From SCTM01 sp965279655 (GTDB lineage Bacteria > Pseudomonadota > Alphaproteobacteria > Rhodospirillales > Rhodospirillaceae), in NCBI GenBank assembly GCA_965279655.1, contig OZ257255.1, forward strand, positions 3,782,001 to 3,846,000: a stretch of 64,000 bases of DNA, written 5' to 3'. Below are positions 34,844-44,656 of the stretch, piece after piece (position 1 is the first letter of the stretch; every line of letters begins with the position of its first letter). The position numbers were made by a program, and so were the translations under genes. Below the pieces are notes generated by a model. That model did no database searches, was not told the origin of the DNA, and worked only from the letters and a program-made list of their open reading frames with translations.

Positions 34844-36847
34844 GTGCGCACGGTTACCAAGGCTTTTCGCGACGGCGAGACGATCTACCGTCAGGGTGAG
34901 GAAAGCCGCTGGGCGTTCGAGGTGCTGGAAGGCATCGTCGAACTCACCAAGGACGGGGACGAAGGCGCGACCCTGGTCGCGCGCGCCAAGGCCGGCGACC
35001 TGTTCGGTGAAACCGGCGTCCTCGACAATTCGCCCCGCTCCGCCACCGCCCGCGCCCGCGGCAATGTGACCGTGAAGGCCATCCCGCGTGACGAGTTCAT
35101 GCGGGAAGTGGAAGCCAACCCGGCCATCGCCCTGAAGGTGATGACCAAGCTCGCCAAGCGTCTGAAGGGCGATGGCGGCATCACCGGCGCCGATCCGATC
35201 CGCGAGGCCGCCTACCGCGACGCCGCCGCCAACCTGCCGGTGCCGGTGGCGCCGTCCGACACATTCCTGCCCGCCCCGGTGCGCGTCGGCCGTCCGCTGC
35301 CGACCAACCTGATCGGCGACCGCAAGCCGACCTTCTTCGAGAAGATCATCGACAGCGTTGTGGGCGATCCCACCAAGCGCCCGGGCCGCAAGGCCAAGGC
35401 GCCGACGCCGTCGGACGTCCTCATCCTGGTCGGCCGCCTGCGGGATGACTTCGAGGACATGCAGCGCAAGCTGGTGGTGGAAGCCCTCGACGGCATCCCC
35501 GGCGTGCGCGTGGAAGCCATCGACCGCGAACTTCAGCGCTTCGTGCCCGGCCTGACCGACGCGAACGCCGCCACCAACGACGACACGATCAAGCGGTCCA
35601 TGCGCGAAGGCCGCAGCTGGATGGCGGACAAGAACGCCGACCTGCTGATCTGGGGCAACATCGACTCCACCGGCCGCAACATCGAGCTGCACTTCGTGGC
35701 GACCGCGTCGTCGCCCGGCGAACGCCCCGGCCGATTCACGGCGCTGAACACGCTGGTGATGCCGGTCGACTTCTACAACGACTGGCAGCCGCTGGCCCGC
35801 TCCATCGTGCTCGCGGCGATCGATCCGCGCAGCTTCAGCCAAGGGCGCATCTTGCGCTCGTGCCTGCCGTCCCTGGCGATGGGCGCGAAGCCCCTGGGCC
35901 TCGAGCCGTCCGCCGCCATGGAACCCATCGAGCGCGCCGCGATCCTGTTCTGCTACGGCAACGTGGCGGCGATCTGCGCGCAGCTGGAAGGCGACCGCGC
36001 CTGGTATCACGTCGCCGTCGAAGCCTGGCGCTCCGCCATCGAACTGGTGGACGGCAACGCCAACGGCCCGCTGCTCGGCCAGCTTTATCAGCAGCTGGGC
36101 CTCGCGCTGCAGATCATCGCCGAGCGCACCAACGACACCGACCGGCTCCAAGAGGCGGCGGATGCCTATCGCCGCGCGCTGATCCACATGTCGCGCCGCC
36201 GGCAGGCCCTCGACTGGGGCCTGATGAAATACCGCCTCGGCTGCGTGCTGTACAAAGTCGACACGGCGATCGGCGACGACAACGCGCTGCGCGAAGCGGT
36301 GCATGCCTGCCAAGCCGCGCGCCAGGTGTTCAACCGCTACACCCACCCGATCCGCTGGTCGGAAATCTCCACCACGCTTGCGCAGATCCTGCAGGTGTAC
36401 GGCGACACCATCCGCAGCGTGCCGGTGCTCGAATACGCCGTGAAGTGCTGCGCGGCTTCCCTGCAAGTGCGCACGCCGGACACGGCGCCGCTGCAGTGGG
36501 CGGCGATCCAGAACACGTTGGGCTCCGCCCTGTTCCTGCTCGCCAAGCACACCGGCGAATGGGAATACATGCGCCAGTCCTCCGAGGCGTTCAGATATGC
36601 GCTGCTGGTCTATCGCGACCACGGCGCCAGCAAGATGGCGATCATCACCGAGCGCAACCTGACCCGCGCCGAGAAGCAGATCGACGGGGCCAATGCCAAG
36701 CGCGCCGCCGATCCGGTGTGGGCGCAGAGCTTCAACATCACCGACAACAGCGATTCCTTCGACTGGCAGGGCTTCCTGTCCGGCGACGCGGCGCTGTCGA
36801 CCGATGGCGACGAGCGGCCAAACGGCGGGTTCAGCGCGGTCGCGTAA
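34844..36847 (+). CDS. Cyclic nucleotide-binding domain protein with helical-repeat C-terminus
   Basis: Encodes 667 residues from a GTG. Residues 6-108 form a cNMP-binding domain with an intact phosphate cassette (FGETGVLDNSPRSATA; Glu56 and Arg65). A linker follows, then a domain at about 190-330 with ADLLIWGNIDSTGRNIELHF. Residues about 360-615 are TPR-like helical repeats (LYQQLGLALQIIAERT, AADAYRRAL, KYRLGCVL, AIQNTLGSALFLLAKHTGEW). No catalytic domain or HTH is evident, so it may act as a cAMP- or cGMP-controlled scaffold. It starts 100 bases after a MarR-type palindrome. Confidence 0.8.
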   Translation: MRTVTKAFRDGETIYRQGEESRWAFEVLEGIVELTKDGDEGATLVARAKAGDLFGETGVLDNSPRSATARARGNVTVKAIPRDEFMREVEANPAIALKVMTKLAKRLKGDGGITGADPIREAAYRDAAANLPVPVAPSDTFLPAPVRVGRPLPTNLIGDRKPTFFEKIIDSVVGDPTKRPGRKAKAPTPSDVLILVGRLRDDFEDMQRKLVVEALDGIPGVRVEAIDRELQRFVPGLTDANAATNDDTIKRSMREGRSWMADKNADLLIWGNIDSTGRNIELHFVATASSPGERPGRFTALNTLVMPVDFYNDWQPLARSIVLAAIDPRSFSQGRILRSCLPSLAMGAKPLGLEPSAAMEPIERAAILFCYGNVAAICAQLEGDRAWYHVAVEAWRSAIELVDGNANGPLLGQLYQQLGLALQIIAERTNDTDRLQEAADAYRRALIHMSRRRQALDWGLMKYRLGCVLYKVDTAIGDDNALREAVHACQAARQVFNRYTHPIRWSEISTTLAQILQVYGDTIRSVPVLEYAVKCCAASLQVRTPDTAPLQWAAIQNTLGSALFLLAKHTGEWEYMRQSSEAFRYALLVYRDHGASKMAIITERNLTRAEKQIDGANAKRAADPVWAQSFNITDNSDSFDWQGFLSGDAALSTDGDERPNGGFSAVA

Positions 36848-36859
36848 GCGACGTTCGAC

Positions 36860-37561
36860 CTATTTGCAGTTTTCGATCTGGTCGAAGAGACGCCGGGAGA
36901 GATCAATCTCCTGCGCCTTGAGGCGATGAATCTGATTCTTCTCCACGCTCAGGCTGATGTCGTAGCCCTTTTGGCTCATCCTCTCAGCCTGATCCTCCAT
37001 CGCCGATAACCAGCCGTCGTCCTGGTCCCCCACATGCATATGGATACAGAGGGGTTTGAGAGCCGTAGCGCGGATCATGTCCTCGTCGTTCAGGAGGCCG
37101 GGATATCCGGTCAGAGTCCGGAAATAGGCGGGATACAAGGCGGCCACGTGGAAGGCGCTTAATCCCCCATTCGAATGGCCGGCGACGTGCATCTTGCCGC
37201 CGGGCGGGCGGTATTCTTTTTTGAGGTAGTCGAGGAATTCGGGGAAGACCTTGTCTCCGCCCTCGAAGAACAGCTGCCCATTCGGCGCGATGGGAACAGC
37301 GACCACATAGCCCCGCTTCTCGGCCTCTTCCCGCCAATCGTTGGCGATGGTGCCGTCGGCGATCCGCGCGATCTGCGACCCGCCGGTGAACACCAGCACC
37401 AGCGGATAACCCTTCGCGGCATCGTAGCCCGGCGGGAGCACCACTTTATAAACGAGCTCCAAGCCGCCGAAGCGCCCGGATTTTTCGACGACCTTCGCAG
37501 CCGCCGGAGACATGAGTGCGGCCAGCACCCCCATCACCACACCGAGCTTGAGCATCCGCAT
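36860..37561 (-). CDS. Secreted alpha/beta hydrolase (esterase/depolymerase-like)
   Basis: Encodes 233 residues with a signal peptide (MRMLKLGVVMGVLAALMSPAAA). The nucleophile elbow is GHSNGG (Ser130). The acid is probably in GDQDDGW and the histidine in NQIHRLK near the C-terminus. It resembles the PHB depolymerase/feruloyl esterase-type hydrolases. A CAGGAG site seven bases before ATG 37561 fixes the start. Confidence 0.82.
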   Translation of the reverse strand: MRMLKLGVVMGVLAALMSPAAAKVVEKSGRFGGLELVYKVVLPPGYDAAKGYPLVLVFTGGSQIARIADGTIANDWREEAEKRGYVVAVPIAPNGQLFFEGGDKVFPEFLDYLKKEYRPPGGKMHVAGHSNGGLSAFHVAALYPAYFRTLTGYPGLLNDEDMIRATALKPLCIHMHVGDQDDGWLSAMEDQAERMSQKGYDISLSVEKNQIHRLKAQEIDLSRRLFDQIENCK

Positions 37562-37710
37562 CCGTGAACTCCTGTGAGCCCGAGGTAAATGGGCGCTCGA
37601 GATCGTAAGACGGATCAGTGATTGAGCAAGGCAGATCGTGACGCAGGGGGAGGAATGGATGGGCCATCTCCGCATTGACGTAATGCGCCCGCACCGCCCA
37701 AGCTCACCGC

Positions 37711-38348
37711 ATGGGAACGCACTCACCTAAATCCGTCGTCGCTGTGATCCTTGTCGGGGGCGAAGGGCGTCGTCTGGGCGGCGTCACGAAGGCGACCATC
37801 GAGGTCGGTGGACTGACGCTGTTGGAGCGGGTGCGCGCGGCGCTGGCGCCGCAGGTGGGCACCATCATCCTGTCGGTGGGATCGCATCAGTTCGACACAC
37901 CGTGGGCGGATGCGACGGGATTGCAGATCGTGGCCGATCCGATTCCGAAAGCGGGGCCGCTGGGCGGGATCGCGGGCGCGCTGGTGTGGTGCCGCGCATA
38001 CATGCCGCAAGCCGCCGCGCTGATCAGCACGCCGGTGGATGTGCCGTTCCTGCCGGACGATCTGGTCGCGCGGCTGATGAAGGAAGACGGCGTGGCGGTG
38101 GCGGAATCCGGCGGGCAGAAGCATCACGCCATCGCGGCGTGGCCGCTGGACGTGGCCGACGACGTGCTGCGCACCGTCGCCAAGGGCGATGTGCGGATCA
38201 AGCACTGGCAGGAGAAACACCCCACGCGCGTCGTGTCGTGGCCGATGGCGCCGTACGATCCGTTCCTGAACATCAACACGCCGGAAGACTTACGCGCGGC
38301 GAATGAGATCGCGGCGCGCATCGCCGCCACAAGCCCGCGGAGTTTCGC

Positions 38349-38352
<4 letters not shown>
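37711..38352 (+). CDS. mobA: Molybdenum cofactor guanylyltransferase
   Basis: Encodes 213 residues of the MobA nucleotidyltransferase family: VILVGGEGRRLGGVTKATIE with the nucleotide-binding loop, VADPIPKAGPLGGIAGAL, STPVDVPFLPDDLV, and the C-terminal NINTPEDL. It joins GMP to molybdopterin. MobA usually has DK where this protein has TK, so a MocA-type or other nucleotide preference cannot be excluded. The ATGA overlap with glpK couples it to an unrelated pathway gene. Confidence 0.85.
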
Positions 38353-39836
<1,484 letters not shown>

Positions 39837-39994
39837 CGCGCCCCTGACACACCCAGGGAGCCATGCGTGAAACGCATCGCGACACGACCGGGCCGCGCAC
39901 ACGTGGACACTCCATAAACCTGCGGTAATAGGGCGTTTGTTGCCTGTCCGCGACCTGGACTCCGGTTGGGTTCGCTTGGGCTTTGGTGTAGGAT

Positions 39995-40042
39995 TTTACC
40001 CGTAGGGGCTGAATTTTTGCGACGTAGCAACGGGTAAAGATG
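39995..40042 (+). promoter_or_regulatory. Leader hairpin overlapping the cold-shock gene start
   Basis: TTTACCCGT (39995-40003) pairs perfectly with ACGGGTAAA (40030-40038), ending one base before the ATG at 40040. The second arm includes the only purine-rich segment that could serve as ribosome site. The loop of 26 bases is T-rich. Pairing would hide the initiation region; cold-shock leaders are known to switch structure with temperature. Confidence 0.5.
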
Positions 40043-40573
40043 CAGACGTCTTCGCCGGGTGGGGCCGGCAAACCGGGCGTGACCGCCAAGGTTAAATGGT
40101 TCAATCCAGCTAAGGGATTTGGGTTCGTCGCGCCGAATGACGGCTCGTCGGACGCGTTCCTGCATGTCTCGGTCGTGCAGCGTTGCGGGCTGCGCACGCT
40201 GCGCCAAGGCGCCACCATCATTTGCGAATTGAGCGAGGGCCCGCGCGGTCCGCAGGTCGCCAACATCGAGCGCGTGGATGACTCCACCGTTTCGGATGAC
40301 GTGCCCGAGGCCAACGGCGAAGAGGAAAGCGTGCTCGACGGCGAGATCAAGTTCTTCGCGGTCGAGAAGGGTTACGGCTTCGGCATGCCGGCCGGCGGCG
40401 GCGCGGATGTGTTCATCGGCATCGGCGCGTTGCAGCGGTCCAATCTCGATCGTCTGGAATCCGGACAGCAGGTGCGCATGTACGTGCGCCCCGGCAAACG
40501 CGGCCCCATGGCCGTGCGCGTGGAAGTGACCGGCATGGCGCCGCGCCAGCAGCGCGACGAATACGGCGCTTAA
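40040..40573 (+). CDS. Double cold-shock domain protein
   Basis: Encodes 177 residues with two cold-shock domains: about 13-80 (AKVKWFNPAKGFGFVAPN with RNP1 KGFGFV, and DAFLHVS as RNP2) and about 105-170 (GEIKFFAVEKGYGFGMPAGG, DVFIGIGAL). An acidic linker joins them. The second copy has weaker RNP motifs. Two-domain CSPs are common in alphaproteobacteria. They bind single-stranded RNA or DNA. Confidence 0.93.
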   Translation: MQTSSPGGAGKPGVTAKVKWFNPAKGFGFVAPNDGSSDAFLHVSVVQRCGLRTLRQGATIICELSEGPRGPQVANIERVDDSTVSDDVPEANGEEESVLDGEIKFFAVEKGYGFGMPAGGGADVFIGIGALQRSNLDRLESGQQVRMYVRPGKRGPMAVRVEVTGMAPRQQRDEYGA

Positions 40574-40574
40574 C

Positions 40575-40614
40575 GCGCGTCCTCGTTCTGAGGCGGGACG
40601 CGCTAGATTTGTTT
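40575..40614 (+). terminator. Likely terminator of the cold-shock gene
   Basis: GCGCGTCC (40575-40582) pairs with GGACGCGC (40596-40603) over a 13-base loop and is followed by TAGATTTGTTT. The stem starts immediately after the cold-shock stop codon and reaches the stop codon of the opposite MFS gene. Confidence 0.6.
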
Positions 40615-41817
40615 GGCACGCTCGCCGCCGTGCGGCGCGCGTAGGCCCCACACAATCACGACCACACCGGCGACGGCGCTGGCGAGCATGGTGGCGTAAG
40701 TCGGATATGGCGTGGTGTGCGGCAGAAAGCTGACCGCCTGGATCAGCGCCGCGCTGATGATCATCTGCACAAAGCCGCCGAGACCCGAGGCCGCGGCGAC
40801 AATGCGCGCATCGCCGCCGACGATGGCGGCCTGGACGTTGGGTGTGAGCGCGCCGCTGGCGACCGCAAGCGCGATGACCGGCAGGGTCAGGCTCCACGGG
40901 CTCCACGGCACGGCGATGCAGACAGCGAGGCCCGCCACCGTGGCCGCGAGCGCCGCGATGCTTGAGATCACGATCATGCGGTTGAGGGAAACGCGCGTCG
41001 CCCCGCGCGCGGCGATACCGGTGCCGAACAGGAAGCCGATGATCGTCGTCATGTAATAGAGCGCGTAGGTGCTGGCGGAGATGCCCAAGAGGCCGATGTA
41101 GATGAACGGCGCCGAAGTCATGAACACCATGAAAATGCTGGCGACGAAGGCGCTGTTGAGCGCGTAGCCCATGTAACGCCGATCGCGCACCAGCCCGGGG
41201 AATCCCGAAAACATGACAGACAGTTCGCGCCGATGGCCGTGGTCGCGCAGGGTCTCCGGCAGGAAGAAATAGATCGTGACGCTGGAGCCCAGACCGATCA
41301 GCACCAGGAATCCGAACAGCGCGCGCCAGCCGATGGTGTCGTTGATGATGCCGCCGATGGGCGGGGCGATCATCGGCATGATCGCCGCCGCCATGGAGAT
41401 GCGCGCCAGCACCTTGGCGGTGTCGTGGCCGGAGAAAGCATCGCGCACGATCGCGCGCGGCAGCACCATGTTCACCGAGGTGCCGAAGGCGGTGATGACG
41501 CGCCCGAAGATCAGCATCGGCAGCGTCTGCGCGAACACGCAGATCACACTGCCGACGGCGAAGACGAGCATGCCGGCCAGGAACACGCGGCGGCGGCCGT
41601 AGTTGTCCGCGAGGGGTCCGAAGATCAGCTGGGCGAAGCCGAAGACAACGAAGCCGAGGCTGACCATCAGTTGCACGCCGGCGGCGCTGGCGCGAAACGT
41701 GTTCTGGATCGACGGCAAGGCCGGCAGCACGATCTGCAACGAGACGTTGCCGAAGAGACTGAGGGCGATGAGGACGACGACGAGGCGGGCCTGTGCCGGA
41801 GGCGTGAGGGCGGTCAC
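40603..41817 (-). CDS. Bcr/CflA-type MFS multidrug exporter
   Basis: Encodes 404 residues with 12 predicted membrane segments. The family motif A is FGPLADNYGRRRVFLAG after helix 2. Motif D-type and drug:H+ DHA1 features include RVITAFGTSVNMVLPRAIVRD and GPLI-like APPIGGIINDTIGWRALFG. It is likely to export drugs or metabolites such as sulfonamide or bicyclomycin-like compounds, based on family only. Confidence 0.9.
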   Translation of the reverse strand: MTALTPPAQARLVVVLIALSLFGNVSLQIVLPALPSIQNTFRASAAGVQLMVSLGFVVFGFAQLIFGPLADNYGRRRVFLAGMLVFAVGSVICVFAQTLPMLIFGRVITAFGTSVNMVLPRAIVRDAFSGHDTAKVLARISMAAAIMPMIAPPIGGIINDTIGWRALFGFLVLIGLGSSVTIYFFLPETLRDHGHRRELSVMFSGFPGLVRDRRYMGYALNSAFVASIFMVFMTSAPFIYIGLLGISASTYALYYMTTIIGFLFGTGIAARGATRVSLNRMIVISSIAALAATVAGLAVCIAVPWSPWSLTLPVIALAVASGALTPNVQAAIVGGDARIVAAASGLGGFVQMIISAALIQAVSFLPHTTPYPTYATMLASAVAGVVVIVWGLRAPHGGERAKQI

Positions 41818-42206
41818 GTTTTAACCAAAAGGGAGAGAGGCGCTGGACGTGACATGCGGGGCCGAGAGCAAGGCGCGGGACACCCCGTGCGGTTGCAGAA
41901 AATCTAAAACTAAGGTGACAGTTTTGTCAGGCGCATGCCCGATTTGCGACACATTTTCCCGCCTATATTCCACTCACTGCAAGGGCGCTGCCCCGCGTCC
42001 CTTGCACGACTTGGCGACCTCGGTGGACCGTCCCTACCGGCCCCTCCCCCTCCCCCAACGGTGAGGCGGTCCACCACTCGCTTCCGCCCACGGACCTCAA
42101 GGCCCGGGCAAATTCCCCAGCTTTACCTTGTGGTTGATTGCACCCTGCCCCATACCAGGGCATCATAAGTCGGCAATAAATCCGAAAGGCTCGTGCGCGT
42201 TCACGT
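41818..42206. other. Long intergenic region between MFS exporter and irr
   Basis: This 389-base stretch separates two divergent genes. It holds a 14-bp inverted repeat (41916-41929), a TTGCGA...TATATT pair (41944-41969) with a short spacer, and pyrimidine-rich sequence around 42033-42060. Short reading frames here lack ribosome sites. I see no RNA gene. It probably carries the promoters for both flanking genes. Confidence 0.5.
41916..41929. promoter_or_regulatory. TGACA-N4-TGTCA palindrome
   Basis: TGACAGTTTTGTCA is a perfect 5-4-5 inverted repeat about 99 bases upstream of the MFS exporter start. It has the size of a TetR or GntR-type operator. The cognate regulator is not identified. Confidence 0.4.
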
Positions 42207-42635
42207 ATGAAGGTCCCGCGGCAGAAAACTCAGGTTCCGGAGCATTCCGTCATGGATCGCTTGCGGGACGTCGGCCTGCGGCCCACGCGTCAACGCATGG
42301 CGCTGGCGCGCCTGCTGTTCTCCCAGGGTGACCGCCATGTGACGGCGGAAGCGCTGTTCACGGAGGCGAAGACCGCGCGCGTCAATGTGTCGCTGGCGAC
42401 GGTTTACAACGCGCTGCACGATTTCACGGCCAAGGGCCTGTTGCGGGAAATCTCCCTCGACACCGAGCGCTCGTACTTCGACACCAACGTCGGCGACCAC
42501 CATCACTTCTATTTCGAGCGCACCGGCCGGCTGGAAGACATTCCGGGAGACGCGGTGCAGATCGCCGGGCTACCCGACGCGCCGGATGGCGCCACCATCA
42601 CGCGGGTCGACGTGATCATCCGCGTGGATGCCTAA
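42207..42635 (+). CDS. irr: Iron response regulator, Fur family
   Basis: Encodes up to 142 residues. The Fur-type winged helix contains GLRPTRQRMALARLLFS and ARVNVSLATVYNALHDFTAK. The haem-linked HHH motif is at 98-100 (VGDHHHFYFER), and the C-terminus lacks the CxxC zinc pairs of Fur; both are Irr traits. Irr represses or activates iron genes and is degraded on haem binding in rhizobia. The start at 42252 (MDRLRDV) has a better GGAG site and would give 127 residues, so the N-terminus is uncertain. Confidence 0.88.
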   Translation: MKVPRQKTQVPEHSVMDRLRDVGLRPTRQRMALARLLFSQGDRHVTAEALFTEAKTARVNVSLATVYNALHDFTAKGLLREISLDTERSYFDTNVGDHHHFYFERTGRLEDIPGDAVQIAGLPDAPDGATITRVDVIIRVDA

Positions 42636-42677
42636 GCTGGTACGAGGCGCTTGCTTCGTTGCGAACCACTCGCAACC

Positions 42678-42694
42678 TTTAGAATCATTCTAGT
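42678..42694. promoter_or_regulatory. Irr box (ICE motif) upstream of rubrerythrin
   Basis: TTTAGAATCATTCTAGT matches the iron control element TTTAGAA-N3-TTCTAAA in all but the last two bases. It sits immediately upstream of a TTGACG candidate -35 (42699-42704), with TCTACA (42721-42726) as a possible -10. Rubrerythrin is a known Irr-regulon member in alphaproteobacteria, and irr itself ends 43 bases away. Confidence 0.75.
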
Positions 42695-42804
42695 TGCCTT
42701 GACGTATAGCCGCAGGGGCGTCTACAAAACCAGCGGTTCGGAACGGCGCGCAGCCTTTGCGTCGACCATTCAAATTCCGCGCTCCACTTCCGCAGGAGAG
42801 ACAT

Positions 42805-43221
42805 ATGAGCAACCTCAAAGGTTCGAAGACCGAAGCCAACCTGAAGGCCGCGTTCGCCGGCGAAAGCCAGGCCAACCGCCGCTACCTCTACTTCGCCCAG
42901 AAGGCGGACGTGGAAGGCCAGAACGAAGTGTCCGCGCTGTTCCGCTCCACCGCGGAAGGCGAGACCGGCCACGCGTTCGGCCATCTTGAATACCTGGAAG
43001 TCACCGGCGATCCGGCGACCGGTCATCCGATCGGCGACACCAAGCTGAACCTGAAGGCCTCGGTCGCGGGCGAAACCCACGAGTACACCGACATGTACCC
43101 GGGCATGGCGAAGGCCGCGCGCGAAGAAGGCTTCGACGAGATCGCCGACTGGTTCGAGACTCTGGCGAAGGCCGAGAAGTCTCACGCCGGCCGTTTCCAG
43201 AAGGCGCTCGACAGCCTCTAA
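42805..43221 (+). CDS. rbrA: Rubrerythrin (ferritin-like domain only)
   Basis: Encodes 138 residues of a four-helix di-iron protein: FAGESQANRRYLYFAQKAD, STAEGETGHAFGHLEYLE, AGETHEYTDMYPGMAKAARE, and AKAEKSHAGRFQKAL with the repeated E-x2-H motifs. The C-terminal rubredoxin domain of classical rubrerythrin is absent, so electrons must come from a separate protein. It probably reduces peroxide. A strong AGGAGA site precedes ATG 42805. An Irr box lies upstream and a terminator follows. Confidence 0.93.
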   Translation: MSNLKGSKTEANLKAAFAGESQANRRYLYFAQKADVEGQNEVSALFRSTAEGETGHAFGHLEYLEVTGDPATGHPIGDTKLNLKASVAGETHEYTDMYPGMAKAAREEGFDEIADWFETLAKAEKSHAGRFQKALDSL

Positions 43222-43235
43222 GCCGCGTTTGATTC

Positions 43236-43284
43236 AAACCGGCCGACCTTGCGTATGAAACCGCAGGTCGGCCGGTTTTATTTT
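43236..43284 (+). terminator. Rho-independent terminator after rubrerythrin
   Basis: A 14-bp perfect stem, AAACCGGCCGACCT (43236-43249) and AGGTCGGCCGGTTT (43265-43278), is followed by TATTTT. It should end most rubrerythrin transcripts, with some readthrough or a second promoter serving the Fe-S protein gene at 43313. Confidence 0.9.
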
Positions 43285-43312
43285 CAGCCCAGCCTTTCTC
43301 GAACGGTGCGAT

Positions 43313-44653
43313 ATGCGTGAAGGCAGTCTCGAAGCGCCCACCCGTCATGTCATCGACTGGCAGAATCCGGATTTCATCGACCCGGTGAAACTGGACGCCG
43401 AAGTGCGCCGGCAGTTCGACATCTGCCATGGCTGCCGCCGCTGCTTCAATTTGTGCGATTCCTTCCCGCGCCTGTTCGATCTGGTCGACGCGACCGGCGA
43501 GGACGAAGTGCATGCGGTGAAGAGCGAAGACTTCAAGAGCGTCGTCGACCAATGCACGCTGTGCGACATGTGCTTCCTGACGAAGTGCCCGTATGTGCCG
43601 CCGCATGCGTTCAACCTCGACATCCCGCACCTGTTCCTGCGCTACCGCATGGCGGAGAACGCGGCCGGCCGGGGCGAAGGCTTCTTCGACAAGCAACTCA
43701 CCGAGACCGACCGCAACGGCAAGCTGTTCGGCTTGATGCCGGACGTGGCGAACTGGGCGACGAAGCGCGGCAACGCGCTGACGCGGCCCGCCATGGAAGC
43801 GATCGCCGGCGTGGATGCGAAAGTTGAATTGCCGAAGTACACCGGCAAGACGTTCGTGACGCGCGCGAAGGAATCCCCGCCGCAGATCAATGCGGCAGCG
43901 CCCGCCCATGGACGGAAAGTGGCGATCTACGCCACGTGTTTCTCCAACTACAACAATCCGGAGATCGGCGAAGCGACGCTGGCCGTGCTGGCGCAGAACG
44001 GCGTGGACGCGAAGGCGGTGTATCCGGGCTGTTGCGGCATGCCGAAGCTGGAGCAAGGCGAGATCGCCGACGTGGCGCGGCGCGCGAAGGAAGTCTCCGC
44101 CGCGCTGAAGAAAGAGATCGACGCGGGCCGCGACATCGTCGCGCTGGTGCCGTCGTGCGCGCTGATGCTGAAATTCGAATGGCCGCTGATCGTGCCGGAC
44201 GACGAGAACGTGAAGGCCGTCGCGCGGGCCACCTATGACGTGGCGGAGTACATCGTCGATATCGCGAAGAAGGAAGGCCTCGCGCCGGGGCTGCATGCGG
44301 TGCCGGGCGGCGTGTCGCTGCATCTGGCCTGTCACGCCCGCGCCCAGAACATGGGGCCGAAGGGCGCGGAGATGCTGCGGCTGATTCCCGATACGGACGT
44401 GAGTGTGGTGGAGCGCTGCTCGGGCCACGGCGGCAGCTGGGGCGTGAAGAAGGGCAACTTCGACGTCGCCACCAAGTTCGCCAAGCAAACCGTCAAGCGC
44501 CTGGCCGACGGGAAGAAAACCTATCTCGCCTCGGAATGTCCGCTGGCGGGCAAGCATCTGGCGCAAGGGATGGAAACGACGGATCCGACGAGCCCGCAAG
44601 CCAAGGGCGCGCTGCATCCGATCCAGATCCTCGCCAAAGCTTACGGACTGTAA
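43313..44653 (+). CDS. Fe-S protein with CCG domains (HdrD/GlpC-like)
   Basis: Encodes 446 residues. Two 4Fe-4S sites occur near the N-terminus: CHGCRRCFNLC and CTLCDMCFLTKCPYVPPH. Two CCG-type domains follow: ATCFSNYNNPEI...YPGCCGMPKLEQG and LACHARAQNMG...ERCSGHGGSWG, the second with a changed CCG. This matches subunits that move electrons from flavoproteins to heterodisulfide or quinone. Clustered with rubrerythrin and DUF3501, it is a good candidate for the missing rubrerythrin reductase (inference). Confidence 0.9.
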   Translation: MREGSLEAPTRHVIDWQNPDFIDPVKLDAEVRRQFDICHGCRRCFNLCDSFPRLFDLVDATGEDEVHAVKSEDFKSVVDQCTLCDMCFLTKCPYVPPHAFNLDIPHLFLRYRMAENAAGRGEGFFDKQLTETDRNGKLFGLMPDVANWATKRGNALTRPAMEAIAGVDAKVELPKYTGKTFVTRAKESPPQINAAAPAHGRKVAIYATCFSNYNNPEIGEATLAVLAQNGVDAKAVYPGCCGMPKLEQGEIADVARRAKEVSAALKKEIDAGRDIVALVPSCALMLKFEWPLIVPDDENVKAVARATYDVAEYIVDIAKKEGLAPGLHAVPGGVSLHLACHARAQNMGPKGAEMLRLIPDTDVSVVERCSGHGGSWGVKKGNFDVATKFAKQTVKRLADGKKTYLASECPLAGKHLAQGMETTDPTSPQAKGALHPIQILAKAYGL

Positions 44654-44656
44654 GTC

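Noticed and set aside
34820..36622. 600-codon minus-strand open frame
   Set aside because: It is the antisense of the cNMP-binding protein, whose phosphate cassette and repeats are convincing.
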